Shown here piece by piece: positions 1 to 7,599 of a stretch of DNA of 25,304 nt. The notes beneath the pieces are model-generated. The model did not search any database and was not told the DNA's origin. It saw nothing but the letters and a program-made list of their open reading frames with translations. Position numbers and translations under genes: made by a program. The stretch is from positions 1 to 25,304 of the forward strand of contig JAKAZJ010000002.1 in NCBI GenBank assembly GCA_021826565.1, read 5' to 3'. This stretch comes from Pseudomonadota bacterium (GTDB lineage: Bacteria; Pseudomonadota; Alphaproteobacteria; Acetobacterales; Acetobacteraceae). Numbering within the stretch: the first letter of the stretch is position 1; every line of letters begins with the position of its first letter.

Positions 1-69
1 GTCCATGAACTGTTGCCGTGGAACCTCCCCAACATCCGGATCAGGCTCGATCAGCGCAACGCTGCCTGA
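1..69 (+). CDS. tnpC: IS66 family transposase (TnpC), C-terminal fragment at window edge
   Basis: Twenty-two codons and a TGA stop in frame 1 form the C-terminal tail of the IS66 DDE transposase. The residues HELLPWN match the end of the IS66 C-terminal domain; nothing of the catalytic core is visible. The gene is cut by the start of the window, so no start codon can be given. The family catalyses cut-and-paste or copy-out transposition together with the accessory proteins TnpA and TnpB, which would be upstream. The fragment is very short, so the assignment depends mainly on its position just inside a good IS66 terminal repeat. Confidence 0.6.
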   Translation, partial: VHELLPWNLPNIRIRLDQRNAA

Positions 70-126
70 CACCGATCGTAGCAGGCCGGCACCCGGTCAG
101 AAACGTGGGGCTGACCGGACGCTTAC
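1..126 (+). mobile_element. Right end of an IS66-family insertion sequence
   Basis: The window starts inside the element. Frame 1 gives the last 22 residues of a transposase, VHELLPWNLPNIRIRLDQRN-AA, ending at TGA 67-69; the ELLPWN motif is typical of the extreme C-terminus of IS66 TnpC proteins. About 57 bp further on, bases 107-126 read GGGGCTGACCGGACGCTTAC, whose reverse complement begins GTAAGCG, the characteristic IS66-family terminal inverted repeat. The element therefore ends at 126, and the next 8 bp (CATACAAC, 127-134) would be one copy of the 8-bp target duplication usual for this family. The left end and the rest of tnpC lie outside the window, so whether the element is intact cannot be judged. 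The family call rests on the short C-terminus plus the end sequence. Confidence 0.75.
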
Positions 127-752
127 CATACAACGTGCTGCGTTTCGCGGATCGCGCCCGGATCAATGAGGATGCGGTCAACGGTGCGATCGGCGCGCTG
201 GACGCGCTGTGCCAGGCGGAGGATTGCACCATCCTGGCCCTTTATCACCCCACGCGGGCCGGCGCAGCGCGTGGCGACGCGGGCAACAGCACGGCCTGGG
301 ATAGCGCCCCGCGCGCCCGGCTGGGGATGAAGCGCGAAGACGGCGGCAAGGCGATCACCCTCAGCGTGGAGAAGCGCAACCACACTGCCCGCGGAGAGCC
401 GATCACGCTTCACTACCGGGCGGGCATCCTGACCCCGCGGACCGCGGGCGATAAGAGCACCCTCGCGGACGCTTGCGTGGCGGTAGCGGTCATGGCGGCC
501 GAGAAGGGGGTTCCGATCCAGACACAGCGAAAGCTCGCCCCGCAGGATTGGCGGATGGGCAAGATCGAACGGCGGGCCGGGTGGAAGCCGCCTGACCGGG
601 AGGTGAAGGCCGCTCTGGCGCAGGCGATGGCAGGTGACCGGCTCCGGTATCAGCCGGGCGGCGGCACTCACCAGCCGGCCGGATACTACCCCCCGGTCGC
701 CAGCGCGGCCGATGCCACCACCCGTTTGGCAGGAGCCGACAATGCGCAGTGA
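127..752 (+). pseudogene. 3' part of RecA-like AAA ATPase (RepA-type replicative helicase), disrupted by IS66
   Basis: The open frame after the IS end encodes about 208 residues, beginning with NVLRFADRARINEDAVNGAI. The segment CTILALYHPTRAG followed by GNSTAWDSAPRARL matches the C-terminal half of AAA_25/RepA-like hexameric ATPases of plasmids and phages: a hydrophobic strand ending in HPS/HPT-R, then a G-STAW-RSRL box. The Walker A and B half is absent because the IS66 element precedes it; the in-frame ATG at 18 lies inside the IS and is not a native start. The remaining tail (to residue QTQRKLAPQDWRM and beyond) is less recognisable and may be a DNA-binding extension. The gene is presumed inactive unless the upstream half rejoins it outside the window. 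The family fit is by motif memory only. Confidence 0.6.
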
Positions 753-1317
753 AGAAACATTATTGCGCGCAACCACTGCGCAACCGTCCAAATTTTGCGC
801 GCAACCGGGTGCGCAACCCGAGCGCAACCGCTGCGCAACCATGGCACAACCGGCGCGCGCGCAACCCCCCATACCCCCCATGCGCTGGCGCGCGCCGACC
901 GGCGCGCCAACGCTGACAAAAGCGGAGCCAACAGCCCCGTGGCGCGACCCGATGGGAAGGCAACCCATCCCCATGCCCGCGCGATGTCTATACGCTGATC
1001 GGGTAGGGTCTGACTGGCGCCTCGGGGCTGATCCCGAGCGAGAGATATGCCGCTTCTGGCATGAATATCGCGAGTATCCGGTTACCGCATCCTGGCCAGT
1101 CTCTCGCGCGGCCTCGCCGGGCGATATGTTTGATCGGCTATTCCGTCAAGCCAAGCCCGCCGGCCCCGGCTGGCGAGGCTGGCAAGCCCCTGGCACAGGG
1201 TGCCCCGGGATCGGACGTGGTGCCCCTCGCCGAGCGTCCTGGTGCTGGCCCCCTTCCCCCCAAAGCACCCGCCAATCCCCCGAACGCCGCGTGGCGCGAT
1301 CCTGGGGGCAGTTTTAG
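742..1317 (+). CDS. Hypothetical protein overlapping the ATPase stop codon (doubtful)
   Basis: An ATG at 742 overlaps the end of the ATPase fragment by 11 bp, an arrangement that suggests translational coupling, and the frame stays open for 191 codons. The product is rich in Ala, Pro, Arg and Trp, with no domain I recognise. Its first 40 residues are encoded by the GCGCAACC repeat tract, whose 11-bp spacing does not respect codons, so that stretch is probably selected as DNA rather than as protein. A competing frame starting at 1061 looks equally protein-like further downstream (Pro/Ala-rich). I regard this as an unconfirmed ORF. Confidence 0.22.
   Translation: MRSEETLLRATTAQPSKFCAQPGAQPERNRCATMAQPARAQPPIPPMRWRAPTGAPTLTKAEPTAPWRDPMGRQPIPMPARCLYADRVGSDWRLGADPEREICRFWHEYREYPVTASWPVSRAASPGDMFDRLFRQAKPAGPGWRGWQAPGTGCPGIGRGAPRRASWCWPPSPQSTRQSPERRVARSWGQF
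767..866 (+). repeat. Iteron-like array of GCGCAACC, about 11-bp phasing
   Basis: Seven exact copies of GCGCAACC start at 767, 778, 799, 811, 822, 833 and 859, and a one-mismatch copy (GCACAACC) starts at 844. Most start-to-start distances are 11 or 12 bp, and one is 21 bp (two turns), so the copies lie on nearly the same face of the helix. Because 11 is not a multiple of 3 the repeat cannot arise from a repeated peptide. The position, immediately after a RepA-type ATPase fragment, is where plasmid or phage origins often carry initiator-binding iterons. Function as an origin is inference; a regulator-binding array is also possible. Confidence 0.6.
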
Positions 1318-1354
1318 GCCGCCTTGCGTCTGCCTCCCCGGTCCGGGTCCGCGC

Positions 1355-1401
1355 CAGTGCCGGGCCAGTGCCGGGCCAGTGCCGGGCCAGTGCCGGGCCA
1401 G
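1355..1401 (+). repeat. 11-bp tandem repeat, four copies plus a partial fifth
   Basis: The unit CAGTGCCGGGC occurs four times head to tail at 1355-1365, 1366-1376, 1377-1387 and 1388-1398 without a mismatch, then a truncated CAG at 1399-1401. It is distinct in sequence from the GCGCAACC array upstream but has the same 11-bp period. It lies 33 bp before the intrinsic terminator. A perfect short tandem repeat like this may be a slippage product or a protein-binding array; nothing here decides between them. Confidence 0.85.
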
Positions 1402-1433
1402 GATGGCTCGATCCAGCCCTATTCCATCCCCCC

Positions 1434-1460
1434 GGCGGAGGTAATCTCCGCCATTTTTTC
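1434..1460 (+). terminator. Intrinsic (Rho-independent) terminator
   Basis: A perfect 7-bp stem GGCGGAG (1434-1440) and CTCCGCC (1446-1452) encloses a 5-nt GTAAT loop and is followed by ATTTTTTC (1453-1460). The GC-rich stem plus six consecutive T residues is a textbook factor-independent terminator for rightward transcription. It would end the transcript carrying the ATPase fragment and the repeat region, and so marks the boundary of that decayed replication module. Confidence 0.85.
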
Positions 1461-1600
1461 GCCTGACACCGGCCGATTCGGCCATGTTCTGCCCCTTCTG
1501 CGTGTCCTACCCATCCCGCATACCCATCTTGAAAGGCTGATCCATGTCTCGCCTCGCCGCCTTGCTCCCCCGTTGCGCGCCTCAATCTGAACGGCGATCC

Positions 1601-1822
1601 ATGTCCCCCACCGCGGAGCTTCTGACCGATCTGCAAGGCCGCCTCGCCAGAGCCGTGGCCGAGCGCGATGCGCTGGCGGCCCGCGTCGCGCAGCTTTCCT
1701 TCCCCGGCGGGAAGCTCCATGACCACCGCTGGACCGGTAACGCCGCCTTGATCCTGCCGCTGCTAGATCGGCTCGCCGATGCCAGCGCCGCGACCCTCCG
1801 GCATGTCGGGAGCGTGGCGTGA
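1601..1822 (+). CDS. Small hypothetical protein with N-terminal coiled coil
   Basis: A 73-residue ORF beginning MSPTAELLTDLQGRL. Residues about 6-32 (LLTDLQGRLARAVAERDALAARVAQL) form a heptad-like amphipathic helix, and the second half contains a Leu/Ala-rich helix. Third codon positions are strongly G or C, as in the real genes of the window, which argues for coding. An upstream in-frame ATG at 1544 would add 19 residues; there is no strong ribosome binding site before either. The last bases overlap the next ATG (ATGA-like, 1820-1824), hinting at a small-gene cluster of phage or plasmid type. No homologue recognised. Confidence 0.4.
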   Translation: MSPTAELLTDLQGRLARAVAERDALAARVAQLSFPGGKLHDHRWTGNAALILPLLDRLADASAATLRHVGSVA

Positions 1823-1992
1823 TGCGCGCGCCAATCGGCGCCGGTCCGGAAAAGACCGGGGGTAGTGCCGGCGGCCCTCTTGCGCGCGCGCTCGCAAAGA
1901 TGAGCTTGGCAGCGGTCTCTTTCGCGGCGGAACTCCCCGAGAGGCGTTCCAAAAATCTGGACCGGAACTTCCTGCAACGTCCATTACGTTAG
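1822..1992 (+). CDS. Very small ORF coupled to the preceding one
   Basis: ATG at 1822 overlaps the preceding TGA (1820-1822) and reads 56 codons to TAG at 1990-1992. The product is basic and Gly/Ala-rich with no recognisable domain. The only support is the overlap arrangement; codon third positions are less consistent than upstream. It contains the first copy of the imperfect sequence that recurs at about 2200-2285. Confidence 0.22.
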   Translation: MRAPIGAGPEKTGGSAGGPLARALAKMSLAAVSFAAELPERRSKNLDRNFLQRPLR

Positions 1993-1996
1993 GAGA

Positions 1997-2143
1997 CTGA
2001 ACGTATCTGACTTCACCACGACAACGGCCCCGACCTTCTCGCCCGAGCAGCTTGCCGCCGCGCGGGCATACTGGATCGGCCAGGGGTATGATCCGGCGGC
2101 TTTCGACGCTGCCGTGGCCCCAGCGCCAGCGGCCCCGCCCTGA
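1997..2143 (+). CDS. Possible 48-residue peptide with non-ATG start
   Basis: After an AGGAG ribosome-binding-like sequence (1991-1995, overlapping the preceding TAG) an open frame runs VSDFTTTTAPTFSPEQLAAAR and continues YWIGQGYDPAAFDAAVAPAP to TGA 2141-2143. The composition (S/T-rich lead, then a well-formed amphipathic helix with aromatic residues and a Pro/Ala tail) looks like a genuine protein of the small phage-structural-gene kind. However, no ATG, GTG or TTG is available; CTG at 1997 is the only near-cognate codon and sits too close to the AGGAG. Either the start was lost by mutation (a pseudogene) or initiation is unusual. Confidence 0.25.
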   Translation: MNVSDFTTTTAPTFSPEQLAAARAYWIGQGYDPAAFDAAVAPAPAAPP

Positions 2144-2401
2144 CCATGGCGCAAGCGGCGCGCCTCTCGGCCGATCAGATGCAGCCCGGTGCTGACCACT
2201 CGCAAAAGACCCGGGGTATGGTTGGCGGCCCTCGCCACCGGTCTTGCGCGAGGTGCCCCGTAAGGCCCCAATCTTTCGCGGCTCGACCCAATATTGTAAG
2301 TGCTAATAAACAACGAAATCTTCTTGCAACTATAAGATATATGAACGAAACATCATCTAGAATTGAAGGCGGTCCTTGAACGAAATGGGTGCTATCTCTG
2401 C

Positions 2402-2449
2402 CGAGACTTTCGCAATCACCTAAACCGATGGAGTTTAGGACAAGTCTTG
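2402..2449 (+). other. Nested stem-loop / dyad symmetry element
   Basis: An inner perfect inverted repeat CCTAAAC (2419-2425) and GTTTAGG (2433-2439) with a 7-nt spacer is enclosed by an outer arm CGAGACTT (2402-2409) pairing with AAGTCTTG (2442-2449), eight pairs including one G-T. The internal loop is asymmetric (9 nt against 2 nt). As RNA this would be a stable bulged hairpin; as DNA a large operator-like dyad. An ATG (2428-2430), which would start the Cys-rich ORF, lies in the terminal loop. It is not followed by a T tract, so it is not a normal terminator. Confidence 0.55.
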
Positions 2450-2724
2450 CACGAGGCGGGTTCAAGGTGTATCGTCTACCATCCGGACCATGTGGGTCCT
2501 GCGCTGATTGCGAGTTGCTTGCCCGGCCGATCATCGAACCCCTACCGTCGGACGGATTGGTGGATGGCCACTCAAGCCAGACTTGGCAACGGGGATCACT
2601 TCCGGCCGATGCCCGGACGCTACTCCTGGCCGCGATCGTGCAAGCTGCTGGGTTCTGCGTTGGGTTCAATGGAGATGGCCTATGTCCCGAATGCGTCTGG
2701 TGCTTGCGTTGGCAACGACCCTGA
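2428..2724 (+). CDS. Possible Cys-rich small protein (doubtful)
   Basis: From ATG 2428 the frame encodes 98 residues with two Cys clusters, PCGSCADCELL near the N-terminus and LCPECVWCLRW at the C-terminus, which together could form a zinc-ribbon-like or iron-sulfur site. It overlaps the start of the Sel1-repeat gene by 43 bp in another frame. Against it: no ribosome binding site is visible, the start codon is buried in the stem-loop, and codon third positions are not strongly GC. It may be a real small protein, a decayed gene, or chance. Confidence 0.25.
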   Translation: MEFRTSLARGGFKVYRLPSGPCGSCADCELLARPIIEPLPSDGLVDGHSSQTWQRGSLPADARTLLLAAIVQAAGFCVGFNGDGLCPECVWCLRWQRP

Positions 2725-3929
2725 GCGGCCTCGCGCTCGCAGGCCCCGGCATGGCAGGACAATTTCAGGATGGACAGGCGGCCTTACTAGCGGGCGACTA
2801 TGCCACTGCCCTGAATGATTGGCGGCCCCTGGCCAAGCAGGGAAATGCCGGGGCGCAGACCGGTCTTGGCTTGCTCTACGAGCAGGGGACAGGCGTGCCG
2901 AAGGATGATACCCAGGCCGCTTATTGGTGGCGCCTCGCCGCCAAGCAGGGGGATGCCGGGGCGCAATTGGGCCTCGGCTACCTCTACGAGTTTGGCCAAG
3001 GCGTGCCAAAGGATTACACTCTGTCGGCCCACTGGTATCGCCTCGCCGCCAAGCAGGGAAATGCCAGGGCGCAGGGCGCCCTCGGCGACCTCTACGACCA
3101 CGGGGCAGGCGTGCTAAAGGATGACACCCAGGCGGCCCACTGGTATCGCCTCGCCGCCAAGCAGGGGGATGCCGGGGCGCAATTGGGCCTCGGCACACTC
3201 TACGACCAGGGCAAGGGTGTGCCGAAGGATTATACCCAGGCAGCCCACTGGTTTCGCCTCGCCGCCAAGCACGGAAATGCCATAGCGCAGGGCGTCCTCG
3301 GCGCCCTCTACGACCACGGGGCAGGCGTGCTAAAGGATGACACCCGGGCCGCTTATTGGTGGCGCCTCGCCGCCAAGCAGGGAAATGCTCTGGCGCAATC
3401 CAGCCTCGGCTACCTCTACGACCTGGGGCGAGGCGTGCCGAAGGATTACACCCAGGCTGCCCACTGGTATCGCCTCGCCGCCAAGCAGGGAAATGCCAGG
3501 GCGCAGACCGGCCTGGGCATACTCTACGACCGTGGGGCAGGCGTGCTAAAGGATGACACCCAGGCTGCTTATTGGTGGCACCTCGCCGCCAAGCAGGGAA
3601 ATGCCATAGCGCAGATCAGCCTCGGCCTGCTCTACGAGCAGGGCAAGGGTGTGCCGAAGGATTACACCCAGGCAGCCCACTGGTTTCGCGTCGCCGCCAC
3701 GCAGGGAAATGCCTTAGCGCAATTGGGCCTCGGCGACCTCTACGACCAGGGCAACGGTGTGCCGCAGGATTACGCCAAAGCCTACGTCTGGTTCGACCTT
3801 GCCGCTGCGGGTGGCGACCTTATCGCGGCGAACGCCCGCGACCTCGTGGCAAGGCATATGACCCGTGCGGAACTTGCCGCGGCACAACGCGCGGCCGAGA
3901 CGTTCCGGCCTCATTCCGCCGCGCCGTGA
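2682..3929 (+). CDS. Exported Sel1-like repeat (SLR) protein
   Basis: The 415-residue product starts at ATG 2682, chosen because GGAG (2671-2674) precedes it and because it gives a clear Sec signal peptide (MSRMRLVLALATTLSGLALA, cleavage probably after GMAG). Residues about 54-377 are nine 36-residue Sel1-like repeats of the pattern G-A-AQ-LG-LY-G-GV-KD-T-AA-W-RLAAKQ, a TPR-related alpha/alpha solenoid. A partial repeat with Q/A-rich helix and a short tail to SAAP follow. SLR proteins act as extracytoplasmic protein-interaction scaffolds in envelope, signalling or stress contexts; the partner here is unknown. The gene is isolated: no neighbour on the same strand is convincingly coupled, and a hairpin follows the stop. 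A longer frame starting at 2508 lacks a signal peptide and is rejected. Confidence 0.85.
   Translation: MSRMRLVLALATTLSGLALAGPGMAGQFQDGQAALLAGDYATALNDWRPLAKQGNAGAQTGLGLLYEQGTGVPKDDTQAAYWWRLAAKQGDAGAQLGLGYLYEFGQGVPKDYTLSAHWYRLAAKQGNARAQGALGDLYDHGAGVLKDDTQAAHWYRLAAKQGDAGAQLGLGTLYDQGKGVPKDYTQAAHWFRLAAKHGNAIAQGVLGALYDHGAGVLKDDTRAAYWWRLAAKQGNALAQSSLGYLYDLGRGVPKDYTQAAHWYRLAAKQGNARAQTGLGILYDRGAGVLKDDTQAAYWWHLAAKQGNAIAQISLGLLYEQGKGVPKDYTQAAHWFRVAATQGNALAQLGLGDLYDQGNGVPQDYAKAYVWFDLAAAGGDLIAANARDLVARHMTRAELAAAQRAAETFRPHSAAP
2841..3812 (+). repeat. Nine 108-bp Sel1 repeats with dimeric higher order
   Basis: The gene body is nine units of exactly 108 bp, beginning at GGAAATGCC 2841. The central positions show two sub-types: GVLKDDTQAA (units 3, 5, 7) alternating with GVPKDYTQAA (units 4, 6, 8), with related forms in units 1, 2 and 9. 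Blocks of nucleotide identity, such as the CTCGCCGCCAAGCAGGG joint, recur in nearly every unit. The alternation implies that expansion occurred in 216-bp steps. Confidence 0.85.
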
Positions 3930-4532
3930 TGCCGCCCCCCGCTAGCCTTCGGATTGCGGAACCCGTCCGGGCGCAGGGCAGCAAACCCGTAGAACGCTGC
4001 GGGCCGGACCCAAGGGTGGCATTGGGACAGCCCCGTCGTGAATGGTGTATGTGTCAAGGGATGGGTATCTGAGCAGTCCTCACGTAATATATTGAAATTC
4101 CTTGTGTTTTTCGCCTTATTGGCGGGCCGCGACCGACGATGATGAGCACTATGTCTGCGCTATAGCACTATGATGGGTGCTCGCGGTGCCGGATAGCCGA
4201 GGGCGGACCCTACCCAGGATTGGAGGGGTTTGCAGAGCTCAGGTCATTGCGTCCCGGATCGGCGCGTGACGCGACAGACCGACAAGCGAGTGCAACAGCA
4301 TCGTGGGGGTGAGCTGCCGAAGCGGCTGCCGCGCCGAACAGACCGAGACGAAGGCGAGCGGTGTCGTTTCTGGATCGATTTCGGCGCGGAGCGGGCGGTG
4401 AGCCGATCGAATACCGCCCGGAGGCGATCGGGCGGTGTTCACTCGGACGCGGATCAGGCGGAGCGGGTGGTCGGCGGCTCCTGCGGTCTCGGCCGGACGA
4501 ATCATGCCGGAGCCGGGATGTCAGCGGGTTTT
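3930..4532. other. Intergenic stretch between Sel1-repeat gene and cbbR
   Basis: Convergent spacer of about 600 bp. It holds the hairpin at 3965-4009, an AT-rich patch (about 4083-4125, CACGTAATATATTG and a run of five T) and a short direct repeat AGCACTATG at 4145-4153 and 4164-4172. The open frames that cross it in several directions have no recognisable product, and most extend into cbbR in antisense. No RNA gene is seen. It probably contains the 3' end region of the cbbR transcript. Confidence 0.4.
3965..4009 (+). terminator. GC-rich hairpin after the Sel1-repeat gene
   Basis: GTCCGG (3965-3970) pairs with CCGGAC (4004-4009), and inside it GCAG (3973-3976) with CTGC (3997-4000), around a 20-nt loop. 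The structure begins 36 bp after the stop codon of the Sel1-repeat gene and could terminate its transcript or stabilise the mRNA 3' end. No U tract follows, so intrinsic termination is not established. Confidence 0.35.
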
Positions 4533-5558
4533 TCAGCGGCCGGCCCGAGCCTTTACGGAGCGACCAATGACACCGGGGGCGCGCCCGCGTCCGCCGCGGT
4601 GGCCCCCGTCTCGCGACGAGGCAGTCTCGACCAATGCTGCGTAGAACTGCTCGCGCTCGACGATGATCGCACGGCCTTTCTCGATCAGGAACGACTGCAA
4701 TCGCGCGTGGAGCGGCAGCAATGGCATCCCCAGGCGGCGGGAAATCAGCCAGGCGCGCATCAATGGTGTGCCCTCGATCGGCAACTCAACGAGCGAGCCG
4801 AGACAAAGTTCAAGTCCGATGGTGTGGCGCGAGATCAGCGCCAGCCCCATCCCGGCGGTTACCGCCTGCTTGAGCATTTCGTTGCTGTTGCTTGTCAGCA
4901 CGGTCCGTGGCTTGGCACCGGCAACCTGGAAGAATCGCTCGGCGAGTTCGCGGGTGCCCGAGCCTTCCTCGCGGGCGATGAACGCCTCCCCAGAGAGCAT
5001 AGTGGCGGGCAGCGGCCCATGGCCGACGAAGGGATGGCTCGGGGCGGCGATGATCACCGATGGATGGTCGGCGAACGCCTCCCCGCTGACCGGCAGATCG
5101 GCCGGGGGGCGCCCGGCGATGACGAGATCCACCGTGCCTTCGATCAAGGCCTGGAAGATCTCGCGCCGGTTGCCGTCACGCAGGTTGAGCGTCACCGCGG
5201 GGTAGGCGGCCTGGAAGCGGGCGAGCATGTGGGGGACGATGTATTTGGCGGTCGAGACCAAGCCAACGCTGACGCGCCCGCCGGTTAGCCCCTTGTGCGC
5301 CTGCAACGCCCTGTCCGCGTCCTGCAGCGCCTGGAGAATCGTCTCGGCGTAACCGAGCAGGGCGCGGCCGGGTTCGGTCAGCCCGATGCGCCGGCCAGCG
5401 CGCTCGAACAGAGCGAAGCCGCTCACGCTTTCCAGTTGGCGGATCTGGGCCGAGACCGCTGCGGGGGTGAGGTGGAGCCGCTCGGCGACACGGGCGAAGG
5501 CGCCGGAGCGGGCGGCTTCGGCAAAAATCTGGAGCTGCCGGATGGTGGCCTGACGCAT
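4533..5558 (-). CDS. cbbR: CbbR, LysR-type regulator of the cbb operon
   Basis: A 341-residue LysR-type regulator. Residues about 4-63 form the winged helix-turn-helix (RQLQIFAEAARSGAFARVAE, HLTPAAVSAQIRQLE), followed by the linker helix and a two-lobed effector domain (RVSVGLVSTAKYIVPHMLAR, SNSNEMLKQAVTAGMGLALI) that closely resembles CbbR of autotrophic proteobacteria. CbbR senses metabolites such as RuBP, phosphoenolpyruvate or NADPH depending on species, and activates cbb transcription; which one acts here cannot be read from sequence. It is divergent from cbbL across 118 bp, the classical arrangement. The C-terminal 30 residues are Arg/Gly-rich and extend beyond the usual length of about 310. 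Start at 5558 places the HTH at the N-terminus; no better start exists. Confidence 0.93.
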   Translation of the reverse strand: MRQATIRQLQIFAEAARSGAFARVAERLHLTPAAVSAQIRQLESVSGFALFERAGRRIGLTEPGRALLGYAETILQALQDADRALQAHKGLTGGRVSVGLVSTAKYIVPHMLARFQAAYPAVTLNLRDGNRREIFQALIEGTVDLVIAGRPPADLPVSGEAFADHPSVIIAAPSHPFVGHGPLPATMLSGEAFIAREEGSGTRELAERFFQVAGAKPRTVLTSNSNEMLKQAVTAGMGLALISRHTIGLELCLGSLVELPIEGTPLMRAWLISRRLGMPLLPLHARLQSFLIEKGRAIIVEREQFYAALVETASSRDGGHRGGRGRAPGVIGRSVKARAGR

Positions 5559-7140
<1,582 letters not shown>

Positions 7141-7169
7141 CCGCGCCGCACCGACGAAGGAGCCGGACC

Positions 7170-7580
7170 ATGAAGCTGACCCAAGGGCAATTCTCGTTCC
7201 TCCCGGATCTCACCGATGCCGAGATCACGGCGCAAGTCGCCTACGCGCTCGATCAGGGCTGGGCGGTCGGCATCGAGCATACGCGCGATCCGCACCCCCG
7301 CAATATCTATTGGGCGATGTGGGGGCACCCGATGTTCGACCTGCGCGATCCGGCCGGGGTGATGATGGAACTGGCCGCCTGCCGGCGCGATCACAGCGAT
7401 GGCTATATCCGCGTGGTCGCGTTCGATAACCGCAAGGGCTGGGAGTCGATCCGCATGTGCTTCATCGTGAACCGTCCTGCCGAGGAACCTGGCTTCGAAC
7501 TGGTGCGCGGCGAGGGCGATGGGCGTCGCATCGACTACCGGCTGCGCGGTTACACCACCGCCCGCCCGCCCGCCACCTGA
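7170..7580 (+). CDS. cbbS: RuBisCO small subunit, form IC
   Basis: A 136-residue small subunit that caps the L8 core to make the L8S8 enzyme. It begins [20 protein letters not shown] and contains the conserved GWAVGIEHT, the [13 protein letters not shown] block, and [24 protein letters not shown]. The C-terminal extension after VNRP, ending in a YRLRGYT-like strand, is the hairpin typical of red-type (IC/ID) small subunits, longer than in the green form IA proteins. Start ATG 7170 is preceded by AAGGAG (7157-7162). It is co-transcribed with cbbL and followed 19 bp later by rpe. Confidence 0.97.
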   Translation: MKLTQGQFSFLPDLTDAEITAQVAYALDQGWAVGIEHTRDPHPRNIYWAMWGHPMFDLRDPAGVMMELAACRRDHSDGYIRVVAFDNRKGWESIRMCFIVNRPAEEPGFELVRGEGDGRRIDYRLRGYTTARPPAT

Positions 7581-7599
7581 GTTGTCCCGGAGCATGACG

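Larger units (their letters stand above)
1461..2427. other. Accessory spacer without a confident gene
   Basis: Apart from the three small ORFs listed separately, I see no supportable gene here. Bases about 2144-2280 contain an imperfect second copy of the 1850-1935 sequence. Bases about 2283-2370 are sharply AT-rich (for example GTAAGTGCTAATAAACAACG, CTATAAGATATATGAACG) against a high-GC background, the kind of patch left at an island boundary or at a promoter. No tRNA, integrase or clear attachment site was found in it. Confidence 0.4.

Noticed and set aside
767..866. CRISPR or protein-repeat explanation of the GCGCAACC array
   Set aside because: Unit is too short for CRISPR repeats with spacers and the 11-bp step breaks any reading frame.
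2419..2439. Integron attC-like site
   Set aside because: CCTAAAC/GTTTAGG superficially resembles R''/R' core sites, but it does not match RYYYAAC/GTTRRRY and no integrase or cassette is present.
2450..2640. tRNA gene or attachment-site remnant
   Set aside because: GGGTTCAAG near 2458 looked like a T-loop, but flanking bases do not form the T-stem or acceptor stem.
2841..3812. CRISPR-like array
   Set aside because: The 108-bp periodicity is multiple of 3, fully inside an open frame, and encodes Sel1 repeats; there are no unique spacers.
4111..4123. Terminator at CGCCTTATTGGCG
   Set aside because: Stem only 4 bp and the T run precedes rather than follows it on the plus strand; on the minus strand it is followed by A residues.
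4230..5288. 352-codon plus-strand open frame
   Set aside because: Antisense shadow of cbbR; no recognisable domain and Arg/Gly-rich composition from high-GC antisense.
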